DNA of 64,000 bases from Aestuariimicrobium soli (GTDB taxonomy: Bacteria; Actinomycetota; Actinomycetes; Propionibacteriales; Propionibacteriaceae): positions 1 through 64,000 of the forward strand of contig NZ_JBPJSQ010000004.1 of NCBI RefSeq assembly GCF_051192575.1, given 5' to 3'. Below are positions 1-7,979 of this stretch, in pieces. Within the stretch, counting starts at the first letter, position 1. The number at the start of each line of letters is the position of its first letter. The position numbers and the translations under genes are program-made. Below the pieces are notes generated by a model that did no database searches, had not been told where the DNA came from, and saw nothing but the letters and a program-made list of their open reading frames with translations.

Positions 1-108
1 CCCACTCGGTTTTTGGGGTGAGAGTTCTTCCCACCGGGAGAAAAAACCTCCCACCGGCCGACCGATGTGGATCGCTGCCTCGTCCGACCCCACGGGTGGG
101 GCGCTCGC

Positions 109-114
109 TAGGCT
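109..114 (+). promoter_or_regulatory. -10 box of a leaderless promoter for the NuoB-like gene
   Basis: TAGGCT ends 6 nt before the GTG at 121, so transcription should begin at or next to the start codon. No Shine-Dalgarno sequence precedes the GTG. The same arrangement recurs before about a dozen genes in this window. It implies that the operon starts with this gene rather than continuing from upstream. Confidence 0.55.
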
Positions 115-120
115 GGGTCG

Positions 121-582
121 GTGACCTTTGTCGACCTGCCCGTGCTGGCGTCCGCGCCGCCGCGCCCCCCGGAACGGGGGAGGGGACCGGTGATCGACTG
201 GTTCGGCGACGGCAGCGTGGTCGTCGTCGACCTGTCGTTGGCCTGCTGCGCCGTGGAGTCGGAGTTCGCCGTGCCCGAGGGCGCCCCCCGCCTCGCCGAG
301 GTGCCGGCCGGAGCACGCGTGGTCGCCGTCGTCTCGGGAACCCTCACCGACCCGGTGGCAACCCTGGTCGCCGACCGCATCGACGCGCTCCCTGCCGACC
401 GACTGGTCGTCTCGTTCGGGGCCTGCGCCTGCGCCGGTGGTCCGTACTGGGATTCCTACGCCGTCACCAAGGGTGTCGACCAGCTGGTCGAGGTTGACCA
501 CTACATTCCGGGGTGCCCGCCGGCGCCCTCGTCGCTGGCCGACTACGTCGCCGCCGTCGCCTCGCAGGTGGGCCATGGCTGA
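121..582 (+). CDS. Short NuoB-like [4Fe-4S] subunit
   Basis: A 153-residue member of the NuoB / [NiFe]-hydrogenase small-subunit family. The cluster N2 ligand pattern is visible: the adjacent pair Cys42-Cys43 in LACCAVE, Cys102 in GACACAGG and Cys132 in PGCPP, with an extra Cys104. The stretch between the Cys pair and the SGTLTD strand is shorter than in complex I, and the R-x-SPRQ element that lines the quinone pocket in canonical NuoB is not recognisable. Leaderless GTG start. Its stop overlaps the next ORF by 8 nt. With the NuoC- and NuoI-like genes it forms a peripheral-arm trio; no NuoD follows. It probably transfers electrons in an oxidoreductase or hydrogenase-related complex, but partner and substrate are unknown. 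The family call is firm; membership of standard complex I is doubtful. Confidence 0.8.
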   Translation: MTFVDLPVLASAPPRPPERGRGPVIDWFGDGSVVVVDLSLACCAVESEFAVPEGAPRLAEVPAGARVVAVVSGTLTDPVATLVADRIDALPADRLVVSFGACACAGGPYWDSYAVTKGVDQLVEVDHYIPGCPPAPSSLADYVAAVASQVGHG

Positions 583-1180
583 GCCGCGCACGGTGCCCCC
601 CGAGCAGTGGGTCGAGGCCGTCCGGGCCGCCGTCGACGAGGGCTTCGACTGGTTCGACTCGCTGCACGCCGTCGACGAGATCGGACGACCCGCCCCCGAC
701 GCGGCTCCCGGTGAGGAGCAGCTGCGGGTCGTCGTCCGCGTGGTGCGGGTCACCGCCGAGGGCCGCGACGCCCTCGACCTGCACACGCGCGTGCCCCGCG
801 AGGGCGGCTCGCTGCCGACCCTGGCGGGAGTGTTCCCGGGTGCGAGCTGGCACGAGCGCGAGGCGCACGACTTCTTCGGGGTGAGCTTCGCCGACGGCGA
901 CGATCGGCCGCTGCTCTGGCACCAGCCGGCAGGGGTGAGGGCCCATCGTCCGCTGTTGAAGGACTCGGTGCTGGTGGCTCGCGCGGTCACCCCGTGGCCC
1001 GGGGCCAAGGATCCCGAGGCCGACGGACGAGCCCAGGCCTCGCGTCGACGCACGCTGCCCGTGGGGGTGCCCGACGCGCAGGTGTGGGGCCCCGAGGTGC
1101 GGGCCCGCGGGGTGCAGGCCGACCCCGCCGAGGTGGCGGCCGATGTCTCGGGCGGACGCGTGCGCAGGCGGCGCGGATGA
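575..1180 (+). CDS. NuoC-like 30-kDa subunit
   Basis: A 201-residue protein related to NADH dehydrogenase subunit C. Residues about 79-106 carry the family signature: SLPTLAGVFPGASWHERE followed by AHDFFGVSF, that is the E-R-E-x-x-D-F-F-G block. In complex I this subunit packs against NuoB and NuoD and carries no cofactor. The C-terminal 40 residues are arginine-rich. ATG at 575 lies inside the end of the NuoB-like gene, and the stop overlaps the following ATG (ATGA), so the three genes are translationally coupled. Unlike many hydrogenase-4-type complexes it is not fused to a NuoD domain, and no NuoD-like gene is adjacent. Confidence 0.8.
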   Translation: MAEPRTVPPEQWVEAVRAAVDEGFDWFDSLHAVDEIGRPAPDAAPGEEQLRVVVRVVRVTAEGRDALDLHTRVPREGGSLPTLAGVFPGASWHEREAHDFFGVSFADGDDRPLLWHQPAGVRAHRPLLKDSVLVARAVTPWPGAKDPEADGRAQASRRRTLPVGVPDAQVWGPEVRARGVQADPAEVAADVSGGRVRRRRG

Positions 1181-1641
1181 CGAGCGACCAGAGGCCGGCC
1201 GGGGCGGAGCTCGGGGCCGGCGAGACGACGGGTGCCCCCGAGTCCGCAGCCAGCCTGGGGCACGGGCGCATCCACCTGATCGAGGACCGGTGCACCTCGT
1301 GCATGATCTGCGTGCGCGAATGCCCCACGTGGTGCATCAGCATCGGGTCGCACTCCGAGGTGGTGCCCGATGCCGGGGTCGGCCCGAGCGGGCGGCACCC
1401 GGGTCGCGGCCGCGAGCGCACCCACAACGTGCTCGACAGCTTCGACATCGACTGGACCCTGTGCATGTACTGCGGCATCTGCATCGAGGAGTGTCCCTTC
1501 GACGCGCTCGAGTGGGGCGGCGAGCACGTCGCGTCGGGCGGAAGTCGGGCCGACTTGGTGCACGATCGGATCCTGTTGGCCCCGCCCGATCTGGGTGCGC
1601 CGCCCGAGCCGCTCGCGCCGCCCGAACCGGGGACGTCATGA
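1177..1641 (+). CDS. NuoI-like 2x[4Fe-4S] ferredoxin subunit
   Basis: A 154-residue iron-sulfur protein with two classical CxxCxxCxxxCP motifs: Cys39/42/45/49 and Cys96/99/102/106. This is the arrangement of NuoI or of a hydrogenase ferredoxin subunit, which carries electrons between other subunits. The N-terminal 28 residues look disordered and the C-terminus is a Pro/Leu-rich tail. The region between the two motifs is about 45 residues, longer than in typical NuoI. It is coupled to the NuoC-like gene by an ATGA overlap and to the next gene by another ATGA. Its presence with the B- and C-like proteins supports a small electron-transfer module. Confidence 0.82.
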   Translation: MTSDQRPAGAELGAGETTGAPESAASLGHGRIHLIEDRCTSCMICVRECPTWCISIGSHSEVVPDAGVGPSGRHPGRGRERTHNVLDSFDIDWTLCMYCGICIEECPFDALEWGGEHVASGGSRADLVHDRILLAPPDLGAPPEPLAPPEPGTS

Positions 1642-3140
1642 ACGCGCTGCGGGAGCGCTGGGAGCAACTGGCCGAAGCTTGGCGCGTGGCCGACGTGCGC
1701 CGGGGCATGTACGGCACCCTGCTGATCGCGGTGGGGTCGCTGACCCCCGCCTACCTGCCGCGCAACTCGCCCTGGTGGCCGATCATGCGGTGGGCGCACC
1801 TCGACAACCCGGTCGCCAAGGTGGCCTTCAACCTGCTGGTGCTCGCGGGGGTGGCGCTGCTGGTGCAGGCGTGGTTCCGGCTTCGTCCGGCGGGTGGGGT
1901 GCCCCACCGAACCACCGAGACCTGGCACGACCTGCGGCACTGGGCGGTGCTTCTGATCTGGGGGCTGCCGTTCGTGTTCGCGCCGCCGATCTTCAGCCAC
2001 GACGCCTATTCCTACGCGGCCCAAGGATGGATGCTGCACAACGGTGTCGACCCCTACCAGCAGGGCCCCGGGGTGCTGCCTGGTGGCTTCGCCGACCAGG
2101 TCGCCTGGGTGTGGCGGTTCACGCCGGCTCCGTACGGTCCCTTGGCGCTGCAGATGAGCCACCTGCTCGTCGACGTGTCGGGCTTCGACCCCTACTTGGC
2201 CGCGCTGCTGATGCGCATCCCGGCGCTGATCGGCGTCGGGTTGATCGGGTTGTGCATTCCCCGGCTCGCCACCCTGATGCGCGTCGATCCCGCGTTCGCG
2301 GCGTGGTTCGCCACCCTCAACCCGGTGCTGGTGATCGACTTCATCGGCGGCGCCCACAATGACTCGCTGATGATGGGTCTGGTGGTGTTCGCGGTCTACG
2401 TCGCCCACAAGGCTCACTGGGGGTGGCTGCCCGCCGCGGTGGTCGTCGGCGTCGCCGCAGCCATCAAACAACCGGCGTTGCTGGCGGCCTATGCGCTCCC
2501 GTTGATCCGTCGGCCGTGGCGCACCGTGGCCCCGTCCGATGTGGCGATCGTGGTGTTCCGGGCGCTGGTCGCGCTCGGACTCGCGGGTGGGGTCTTCGCG
2601 CTGATCTCGGTCGTGTCGGGGCTGTACTTCGGCTGGTACAACGCCGTCAACGTGCCCGGCATGGTCACCACGGTGTCGCCGTTCACCGTGCTCGGTCAGG
2701 GGCTGAAGATCCTCTTCGACCTCGTCGGGTGGGAGCAGGCTGCCGAGGTGTCGGTGCGCTACTCCCGCGCCGTCGGTCTGGCGGCCTCGGTCATCGTCCT
2801 GGCGGTGGGGGCGGTGACCGTGGCGAGGCGTCGTCCGATCACCTACCTGTCGTGGTCGTACCTGGCCGTGGCGATCTTCGCGCCCGCCCTGCACTCCTGG
2901 TACGTGCTGTGGGGTGGACTGCTGCTGCCGCTCGCGCGGCCCTCGGCGAAGGTGGTGCGCGCCGCGATCGTGGCCACCATCGTGCTGCTGTCGTACGCGG
3001 CCGTGAACCTGTCGATGCGCAATGGCGCGGTCGCGTTGGGGGTGGCGGCTCTGGCTGCCTACGGATTCCAGGTCTGGTCGCACGAGCGGCGCACCCGGGC
3101 CGAAATGGAGCGTGCCGAACAGGAGGCAACCCATGTCTGA
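1638..3140 (+). CDS. mptB: MptB-type polyprenol-phosphomannose alpha-1,6-mannosyltransferase
   Basis: A 500-residue polytopic membrane protein with roughly 12 hydrophobic segments. It shows hallmarks of the GT-C family MptA/MptB: the block FSHDAYSYAAQGWMLHNG with the acidic Asp near residue 121, the following PYQQGP, APYGPLAL, and GGAHNDSLMMG. MptB transfers mannose from polyprenyl-phosphate-mannose to build alpha-1,6-mannan backbones of lipoglycans on the outer face of the membrane in Corynebacteriales and relatives. ATG overlaps the stop of the NuoI-like gene. There is no obvious functional link to the Nuo-like trio; co-transcription may be incidental. The family call is strong; the exact acceptor is not known. 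Confidence 0.82.
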   Translation: MNALRERWEQLAEAWRVADVRRGMYGTLLIAVGSLTPAYLPRNSPWWPIMRWAHLDNPVAKVAFNLLVLAGVALLVQAWFRLRPAGGVPHRTTETWHDLRHWAVLLIWGLPFVFAPPIFSHDAYSYAAQGWMLHNGVDPYQQGPGVLPGGFADQVAWVWRFTPAPYGPLALQMSHLLVDVSGFDPYLAALLMRIPALIGVGLIGLCIPRLATLMRVDPAFAAWFATLNPVLVIDFIGGAHNDSLMMGLVVFAVYVAHKAHWGWLPAAVVVGVAAAIKQPALLAAYALPLIRRPWRTVAPSDVAIVVFRALVALGLAGGVFALISVVSGLYFGWYNAVNVPGMVTTVSPFTVLGQGLKILFDLVGWEQAAEVSVRYSRAVGLAASVIVLAVGAVTVARRRPITYLSWSYLAVAIFAPALHSWYVLWGGLLLPLARPSAKVVRAAIVATIVLLSYAAVNLSMRNGAVALGVAALAAYGFQVWSHERRTRAEMERAEQEATHV

Positions 3141-4101
3141 GGCACCCATGTCTGAGTTGAACGCGCCCGAGGTGAGGTTCGAGGTGCGCGACCGTGTGGG
3201 GGTCGTGACTCTCGACCGGCCGCGCGCCATCAACGCCCTCACCCACGCGATGGTGCTCGACATCGAGCGCACGCTGCTGGCCTGGGCCGACGACGATGCG
3301 GTGGCCCGGGTGCGGTTCGAGGGTGCGGGCGAGCGCGGGTTCTGCTCCGGAGCCGACGTGCGCGCGCTGCGCGACCAGGTGCTGTCCGGTGGTGACCAGG
3401 CGGTGCAGTTCTTCACCGACGAGTACCGCTTGAACGCCCTGATCACCCACTACCCCAAGCCCACCCACGCGGTGATGACGGGCATCACCATGGGCGGCGG
3501 CATGGGACTGTCCGTGCACTGCCGCAGCCGCGAGGGCGATCGGACGACCCAGCTGGCGATGCCCGAGACCACCATCGGACTGTTTCCCGATGTCGGGGCA
3601 CTGTTCCCGCTGTCGCGCATGCCCGGGCGCACCGGGGAGTGGATGGCGCTGACCGGTGCCTCGGTCGATGCCTCGTCGGCGCTGTGGGCGGGGTTGCTCA
3701 CCGAGGTCGACGAGCTCGAGACCCACCCGGACTCGTCAGCACTGGCCAGGGCGCGAGGCTGGATCGACGAGTGCTTCTCGGCCGAGTCGGCGCCCGAGAT
3801 TCTGGCGCGCTTGCGGGAGTATGGGGCGTCGGGGGCTGGGGAGGCGGCCGACCTGCTGGCCGCGAAGTCGCCGTTGTCGGTGGCGGTGACCCTGCAGGCG
3901 CTGCGCCGGGCGCGATCGATGAGCACCGTCGACGAGGTTTTGGCCCAGGATCTGGCGCTGGCCACCCGGTTCATGACCGGCGACTCCGACTTCGTCGAGG
4001 GCGTCCGCGCCCAGCTGGTCGACAAGGACCGCTCGCCGACCTGGCGCCATGCCTCGCTCGATGAGGTCTCCGCCGCCGAGGTCGACGCCTTCTTCGGCTG
4101 A
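3133..4101 (+). CDS. 3-hydroxyisobutyryl-CoA hydrolase (enoyl-CoA hydratase/isomerase family)
   Basis: A 322-residue crotonase-fold protein. Residues 70-75 hold FCSGAD, the oxyanion-hole loop. Glu145 (in MPETTIG) and Asp153 (in FPDVG) match the catalytic pair of HIBYL-CoA hydrolases. The C-terminal blocks SPLSVAVTLQAL and DFVEGVRAQLVDKDR-xPxW are typical of that subgroup rather than of plain enoyl-CoA hydratases. It hydrolyses 3-hydroxyisobutyryl-CoA in valine breakdown. The start at 3133 has AGGAGG six bases upstream; an in-frame ATG at 3148 is less well placed. Last gene of the operon, followed by a large palindromic terminator. Confidence 0.85.
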   Translation: MSEAPMSELNAPEVRFEVRDRVGVVTLDRPRAINALTHAMVLDIERTLLAWADDDAVARVRFEGAGERGFCSGADVRALRDQVLSGGDQAVQFFTDEYRLNALITHYPKPTHAVMTGITMGGGMGLSVHCRSREGDRTTQLAMPETTIGLFPDVGALFPLSRMPGRTGEWMALTGASVDASSALWAGLLTEVDELETHPDSSALARARGWIDECFSAESAPEILARLREYGASGAGEAADLLAAKSPLSVAVTLQALRRARSMSTVDEVLAQDLALATRFMTGDSDFVEGVRAQLVDKDRSPTWRHASLDEVSAAEVDAFFG

Positions 4102-4108
4102 ATCAGTA

Positions 4109-4179
4109 CCACAACCCGCACGCGGGCTTCGTCGACGCCTCAACAAGGGGGGTCGACGAAGCCCGCGTGCGGGTTGTGG
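4109..4179. terminator. Perfect 28-bp inverted repeat, bidirectional terminator
   Basis: Arms 4109-4136 and 4152-4179 are perfect reverse complements over 28 bases, with a 15-base loop. It lies between convergent genes, 7 bases after one stop and 6 bases before the other, so it can terminate both transcripts. No U-tract follows, which is common in actinobacteria. The arms are unusually long for a terminator. Confidence 0.75.
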
Positions 4180-4185
4180 CGGTCA

Positions 4186-5478
4186 TCAGGCGGCGACGCG
4201 CTCCGGCAGGTCTCGATGGCGGCGCACCGGGCCCGCAAAGATGGCCAGGTTCGCCACGGCCACGACGGCGCACATGGCCAGCATGGTCGTCCGAATGCCC
4301 CACGGGCCCGACAGCACGCCCGCGACCACCGAGGCCACCGGCATCAGCCCGAAGTTGACGAACTGTGAGGCGGTGGTCGAGCGAGCCATCAGCCGGGTGG
4401 GCACGTAGCCCTGGCGCCAGGCCTGACGGATCACGTTCATGGCCACGATGGCGAAGCCGGTGGTGGCCAGCCCCACCAGCATCAGGGTGAGGGTGAGCGG
4501 GGTGTCGGCCCACGGCACCATCATCACGGCCGCGGCGATCACCACCGACAGCCCCAGCAGGGAGCGTCCGGTGCCCCAGCGGCGGCCGATGGCCGGCGCG
4601 AGCAGAGCCCCGCCGATGTTCCCGACGGTGTTGCAGGCCATGGCCCACCCGATGGCGGTCGACGACAGCCCCACCTCACGCACGAAGAACAGCACCAGCA
4701 GCGTCTGGAACCCCGTCAGCCCGAAGTTGGCCAGGCTGCCCAGGGCGGTGAACCACCGCAGCAGGGGGTCGCCGAAGGTGAACCGCAGGCCCTCCTTGAT
4801 GCCCTGCCACAAGGGCGGATGTTCGCCCCTGGCGGTGGCCTCGCGCCCGGTCAGGCGAATCCGGCTGAGCAGGATCGCCGAGGCGAGGTACCCGACCGCG
4901 TCGACCACCACCCCGAGCGCCGGGGCCATCACGGCAGCCAGTTGGCCACCGATCGGCAGGCCGGCCGTGACCCCCACCGACTCGCTCCCCGACAGCCAGG
5001 AGTTGGCCTTGGGCAGGTGTCCGCGCTCGACGAGCTGCGGAATGAGCGCTGTGCGGGCGGGTTGGAAGAACACCGCCGCCGTGCCCACCGTCACCTGTAC
5101 GAGCAGCAGTTGGACGAGGCTGAGGGTGCCGGTGGCCCACGCGATCGGCAGCGACACCAGGGCCGCGAACGAGGCCAGGTCGGCCACGATCATCACGCGC
5201 AGCGGCGGCAGCCGGTCGATCCACGCGCCGGCCGGCAGTCCGATCACCACCCACGGCACCCAGGTGGCGGCCGTGATCAGCCCCACCCACAGGCCGCTCG
5301 CGTGCAGGGTCGAGATCGCCACCAGCGACAGCAGCACCGACGAGATGGCGCTCCCGGTGATGGCCAGGGTCTGCGAGGCGAACAGGTGCACGAAGCCGCT
5401 GTTGCAATGCAGGGGCGGTGGTGTCGGCTGGGTCGTGATGGGTGATGAGGGCATGGCGGTGCCTGTGGACGTGGCCAT
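4186..5478 (-). CDS. MFS-family drug or siderophore exporter
   Basis: A 430-residue major facilitator with about 12 membrane segments, resembling the MFS_3 / EntS-like exporters. It has the loop GLPAGAWIDRLPPLRVMI between TM2 and TM3 (motif A-like GxxxDRxxxR) and the conserved FFQPARTALIPQLV segment. It is expected to export a small hydrophobic compound by proton antiport; the substrate cannot be read from sequence. It lies 70 bases downstream of the ArsR-type regulator on the same strand, a common local-repressor arrangement. ATG at 5478 is preceded on its strand by a purine-rich GAGAGGAG. A start a few codons downstream is possible. Confidence 0.8.
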   Translation of the reverse strand: MATSTGTAMPSSPITTQPTPPPLHCNSGFVHLFASQTLAITGSAISSVLLSLVAISTLHASGLWVGLITAATWVPWVVIGLPAGAWIDRLPPLRVMIVADLASFAALVSLPIAWATGTLSLVQLLLVQVTVGTAAVFFQPARTALIPQLVERGHLPKANSWLSGSESVGVTAGLPIGGQLAAVMAPALGVVVDAVGYLASAILLSRIRLTGREATARGEHPPLWQGIKEGLRFTFGDPLLRWFTALGSLANFGLTGFQTLLVLFFVREVGLSSTAIGWAMACNTVGNIGGALLAPAIGRRWGTGRSLLGLSVVIAAAVMMVPWADTPLTLTLMLVGLATTGFAIVAMNVIRQAWRQGYVPTRLMARSTTASQFVNFGLMPVASVVAGVLSGPWGIRTTMLAMCAVVAVANLAIFAGPVRRHRDLPERVAA

Positions 5479-5548
5479 GAGTGGCTCCTCTCGGGAGCAG
5501 GGCTGGGGTGGGAGTGCCGGGGTGGGGTGAACGGGTGAGGCGGCTGGC

Positions 5549-6166
5549 TCAGGGCTCGGCGGTGATGCCCCGCGCCGAGAAGAAGATCGGACGAGACCCG
5601 CTCCCCGGTTCGGCCCGGTGATGCTGCGAGGTCTCGCGGAACTGGTCGATCAGCTCGTTGAGGCGTTGGTTGAGGTCGCGGAGTTCGTCCGCGGTGAGGT
5701 GCAGCCAGGTCGAGGTGGCGAAGCTGGCGTCGGTCCAGCCCTCGTCCGGGGTTTCGTGCAGGGCACGGCGGAAGAGGTCGAACTGGCGTTGGAGCATCAG
5801 TTCCTCGGCCTGCAGGGCGGCCTGCGCGGCCGCGGGGGTCATGTCGGAGCGGTTCCAGGAGGTGCGGCCGACGGGCACGCGCCACCACGTTTCGCGGCGG
5901 TCCTGGGCGAGTTCTGGGGCGCGCTCGACGAGGCCGGCGCCCTCGAGGGGCTTGAGGTGGTGGCTGATCGAGCCGATGGCCTCGTCGAGGTCGTCGGAGA
6001 TCTGGGAGACCTTGAGGGGTCCCTTGGCGCGCAGCAGGTCGAGGATGCGCAGGCGAGTGGGGTGCGCGTAGGCGCGGAGCACGGCCGGGTCGGTGATCGT
6101 CCGCTCGGGGACGCCCTGCTCGGGGGTCGTCCGGTCGGGCGTGGTCGGGTCGACGGGGGTGCTCAT
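5549..6166 (-). CDS. ArsR-type winged-helix transcriptional regulator
   Basis: A 205-residue protein with an N-terminal winged helix (about residues 25-85: AYAHPTRLRILDLLR, then VSQISDDL, then GSISHHLKPLEGAGLVERA). The recognition helix contains SISHHL. The C-terminal half is helical and probably dimerises or binds the inducer. It most likely represses itself and the downstream MFS gene through the palindrome at 6193-6218. I chose ATG 6166 because TAGAGT lies 7 bases before it, giving a leaderless start. An upstream in-frame extension to 6202 would run through the promoter and operator and is unlikely. Confidence 0.82.
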   Translation of the reverse strand: MSTPVDPTTPDRTTPEQGVPERTITDPAVLRAYAHPTRLRILDLLRAKGPLKVSQISDDLDEAIGSISHHLKPLEGAGLVERAPELAQDRRETWWRVPVGRTSWNRSDMTPAAAQAALQAEELMLQRQFDLFRRALHETPDEGWTDASFATSTWLHLTADELRDLNQRLNELIDQFRETSQHHRAEPGSGSRPIFFSARGITAEP

Positions 6167-6173
6167 GGGCACC

Positions 6174-6202
6174 ACTCTAGATGCACAAGAGGCATTGCAC
6201 AA
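6174..6202 (-). promoter_or_regulatory. Promoter of the ArsR-MFS operon
   Basis: On the minus strand, TTGTGC (6197-6202) is followed by a 17-base spacer and TAGAGT (6174-6179). The ATG is 7 bases further on. The -35 box lies inside the 26-bp palindrome, so repressor binding would exclude RNA polymerase. Confidence 0.6.
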
Positions 6203-6218
6203 GAGCTCTTGTGCAATG
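6193..6218. promoter_or_regulatory. 26-bp perfect palindromic operator
   Basis: CATTGCACAAGAG joined to its exact reverse complement. A third copy of the half-site (TGCACAAGAG) sits 4 bases away at 6182-6191 in direct orientation. Position, symmetry and overlap with the -35 box indicate the binding site of the ArsR-type protein encoded next to it. Confidence 0.75.
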
Positions 6219-6246
6219 AATCGGATGGCTCGGTGATCGGGACAGA

Positions 6247-7137
6247 TCAGACGTCGTAGTCGACGGTGACGGGGGAGTGGTCCGAGATGCGGGCCTCGTA
6301 GGTCTCGTCACGGTCCGTGCCGCCGGCGACCGCGGCCTTCGCCAACGTCGGCGTGGCCAGGTGGTAGTCGATCCGCCAACCGGAATCCAAGGCCCACGAC
6401 TGCCCCCGCCACGACCACCACGAGTAGGGGCCGGGCTCGTCGGGATGCAGCCGACGCACCACGTCGATCAGGGTGCGCGGGCTGGTGATCGATGCGAACC
6501 ACTCGCGTTCCTCGGGCAGGAATCCCTCGGACTTCTGGTTGGTCTTCCACGTCTTCAGGTCCAGCTTCGTGTGCGCCACGTTGAAGTCACCCAGCACCAC
6601 GAACTCGCGGCCGGCGGCCAGAGCCGCGCGCCGGGATCGTCCGAGCTGACGGGCGAAGCCCGCGAGGAAGCGCATCTTGCGCTCGTACTTGGCCAGCGAT
6701 GCCTCGTCGCTGAAGGGGGTGCCGCCCTTGGGCAGGTAGAGCGACGCCACGGTCAACGGACGATCGGCCAGGTCGACCTCGATGTAGCGACCCTCGTCGG
6801 CGAAGTGGCGCAACTCCCGGGCGAGCGTCGAGTGATCGACCTCGACGGTCAGCGGATGATCGCTGTCGAGGTGGGCCACCAGTGACCCCTCGCCCCAGGC
6901 GCGGACGGCGGCGGGCGCCTCGCGGGTGAGCACCGCGACGCCATTGCGTCCGGCGGTCGTGCCCGGGTGGTAGCTGAGGTGGAGCCGGCCGAACGCGTCA
7001 CGGGGCAGCTCGGCGAGGGGGCAGCGCATCTCCTGCAGTGCCACCACGTCGGGGTCGCGGCGGGTCAGCCAGTCGGTGAACCCGCGGCGCTGCGCGGCCC
7101 TGATGCCGTTGACGTTGAAGGTCGAAATCCTGAGCAC
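6247..7137 (-). CDS. xthA: Exodeoxyribonuclease III
   Basis: A 296-residue member of the exonuclease III / AP endonuclease family, which cleaves 5-prime of abasic sites and degrades duplex DNA from 3-prime ends in base excision repair. It has the N-terminal FNVNGIRAA, the metal-binding Glu in VALQEMR, the GDFNVAH motif, the DSGWRIDYHL block and the catalytic ISDHSPV near the C-terminus. Length is slightly above the usual 260-270. Start is GTG at 7137, with TAGGGT 6 bases before it (leaderless) and no Shine-Dalgarno. Confidence 0.92.
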   Translation of the reverse strand: MLRISTFNVNGIRAAQRRGFTDWLTRRDPDVVALQEMRCPLAELPRDAFGRLHLSYHPGTTAGRNGVAVLTREAPAAVRAWGEGSLVAHLDSDHPLTVEVDHSTLARELRHFADEGRYIEVDLADRPLTVASLYLPKGGTPFSDEASLAKYERKMRFLAGFARQLGRSRRAALAAGREFVVLGDFNVAHTKLDLKTWKTNQKSEGFLPEEREWFASITSPRTLIDVVRRLHPDEPGPYSWWSWRGQSWALDSGWRIDYHLATPTLAKAAVAGGTDRDETYEARISDHSPVTVDYDV

Positions 7138-7198
7138 GGCACCACCCTAGGGGGCCGCTCCGACAGGTTCGCTGCCCATCCCTGACCGGCCAGCCCTC

Positions 7199-7690
7199 TC
7201 AGCGATAGTTCACGAACTGCACGGCGAAGTCGTAGTCGGCCTCCTTGACCAGCCGCTGCACCGCCTGCAGGTCATCACGGCTCTTCGACGAGACCCGCAG
7301 CTCGTCCCCCTGAACCTGGGTCTTGACACCCTTGGGGCCCTCGTCGCGAATGAGTTTGGCGACCTTCTTGGCGTTCTCCTGGGTGATGCCTTCCTCGGTC
7401 GAGGCTGTCATCTTCCACATCTTCCCCGAGAGTCGGGGGTCGCCGGCCTTGACGGCCTTCAGGCTCACGCCGCGCTTGATCAGCTTGGACTGGAAGACGT
7501 CCCAGATGGCCTTCACCCGCTCCTCGCCGCTGGACTCCATCTCGATGGTCGTCTCGCCCGACCACTTGATGGTTGAGTCGGTGTTCTTGAAGTCGAAGCG
7601 CTGGCTGACCTCGCGGGCCGCCTGCCCCAGAGCGTTGTCGACCTCCTGGCGGTCGATCTTCGAGACGATGTCGAACGAGCTGTCGGCCAT
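7199..7690 (-). CDS. YajQ-family nucleotide-binding protein
   Basis: A 163-residue protein matching the YajQ family over its full length: SFDIVSKIDRQEVDNA at the start, SQRFDFKNTDS, and the final VQGDELRVSSKSRDDLQAV and DFAVQFVNYR blocks. Family members have two ferredoxin-like domains and some bind cyclic di-GMP; the cellular role in actinobacteria is unclear. ATG 7690 has the purine-rich AAGGGGAT upstream. It is a single-gene unit, with the exonuclease III gene 61 bases downstream on the same strand. Confidence 0.88.
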   Translation of the reverse strand: MADSSFDIVSKIDRQEVDNALGQAAREVSQRFDFKNTDSTIKWSGETTIEMESSGEERVKAIWDVFQSKLIKRGVSLKAVKAGDPRLSGKMWKMTASTEEGITQENAKKVAKLIRDEGPKGVKTQVQGDELRVSSKSRDDLQAVQRLVKEADYDFAVQFVNYR

Positions 7691-7818
7691 GGCGTGATCC
7701 CCTTGTTCGTGGTGGTGGCTGGTCGATGGTGGTGGGCGAAGCCTCGCGATCCAACCTATCGAGTTGGTGCTGGCCGGGGGCGATGGGCTATCGTTGCCGA
7801 TCGCTGGGGAACCAGCAC

Positions 7819-7904
7819 GGCAGGTTGCCCGAGTGGCCAAAGGGAGCGGTCTGTAAAACCGTCGGCGTCGTCCTACGTAGGTTCGAACCCTACACCTGCC
7901 ACCA
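7819..7904 (+). tRNA. tRNA-Tyr (GTA)
   Basis: Class II tRNA with a long variable arm. The acceptor GGCAGGT (7819-7825) pairs with ACCTGCC (7894-7900). The anticodon loop CTGTAAA gives GTA. T-loop TTCGAAC. The discriminator is A and CCA is encoded. Confidence 0.95.
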
Positions 7905-7934
7905 AGCCCCGGAATCGGATGGATTCCGGGGCTT
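7904..7934 (+). terminator. Terminator hairpin of tRNA-Tyr
   Basis: A 13-bp perfect stem, 7904-7916 with 7922-7934, and a 5-base loop. It starts at the last base of the CCA end and is followed by a T-rich GTTGCTTGT. Confidence 0.75.
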
Positions 7935-7979
7935 GTTGCTTGTCAGGGCCGGTTTCGAGCCGCTGAAGACGGACGATCC

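Noticed and set aside
987..3446. Minus-strand open frame of about 820 codons opposite the NuoC/NuoI/mptB genes
   Set aside because: Low-complexity antisense shadow of firmly identified plus-strand genes; the gene overlaps and family motifs on the plus strand are decisive.
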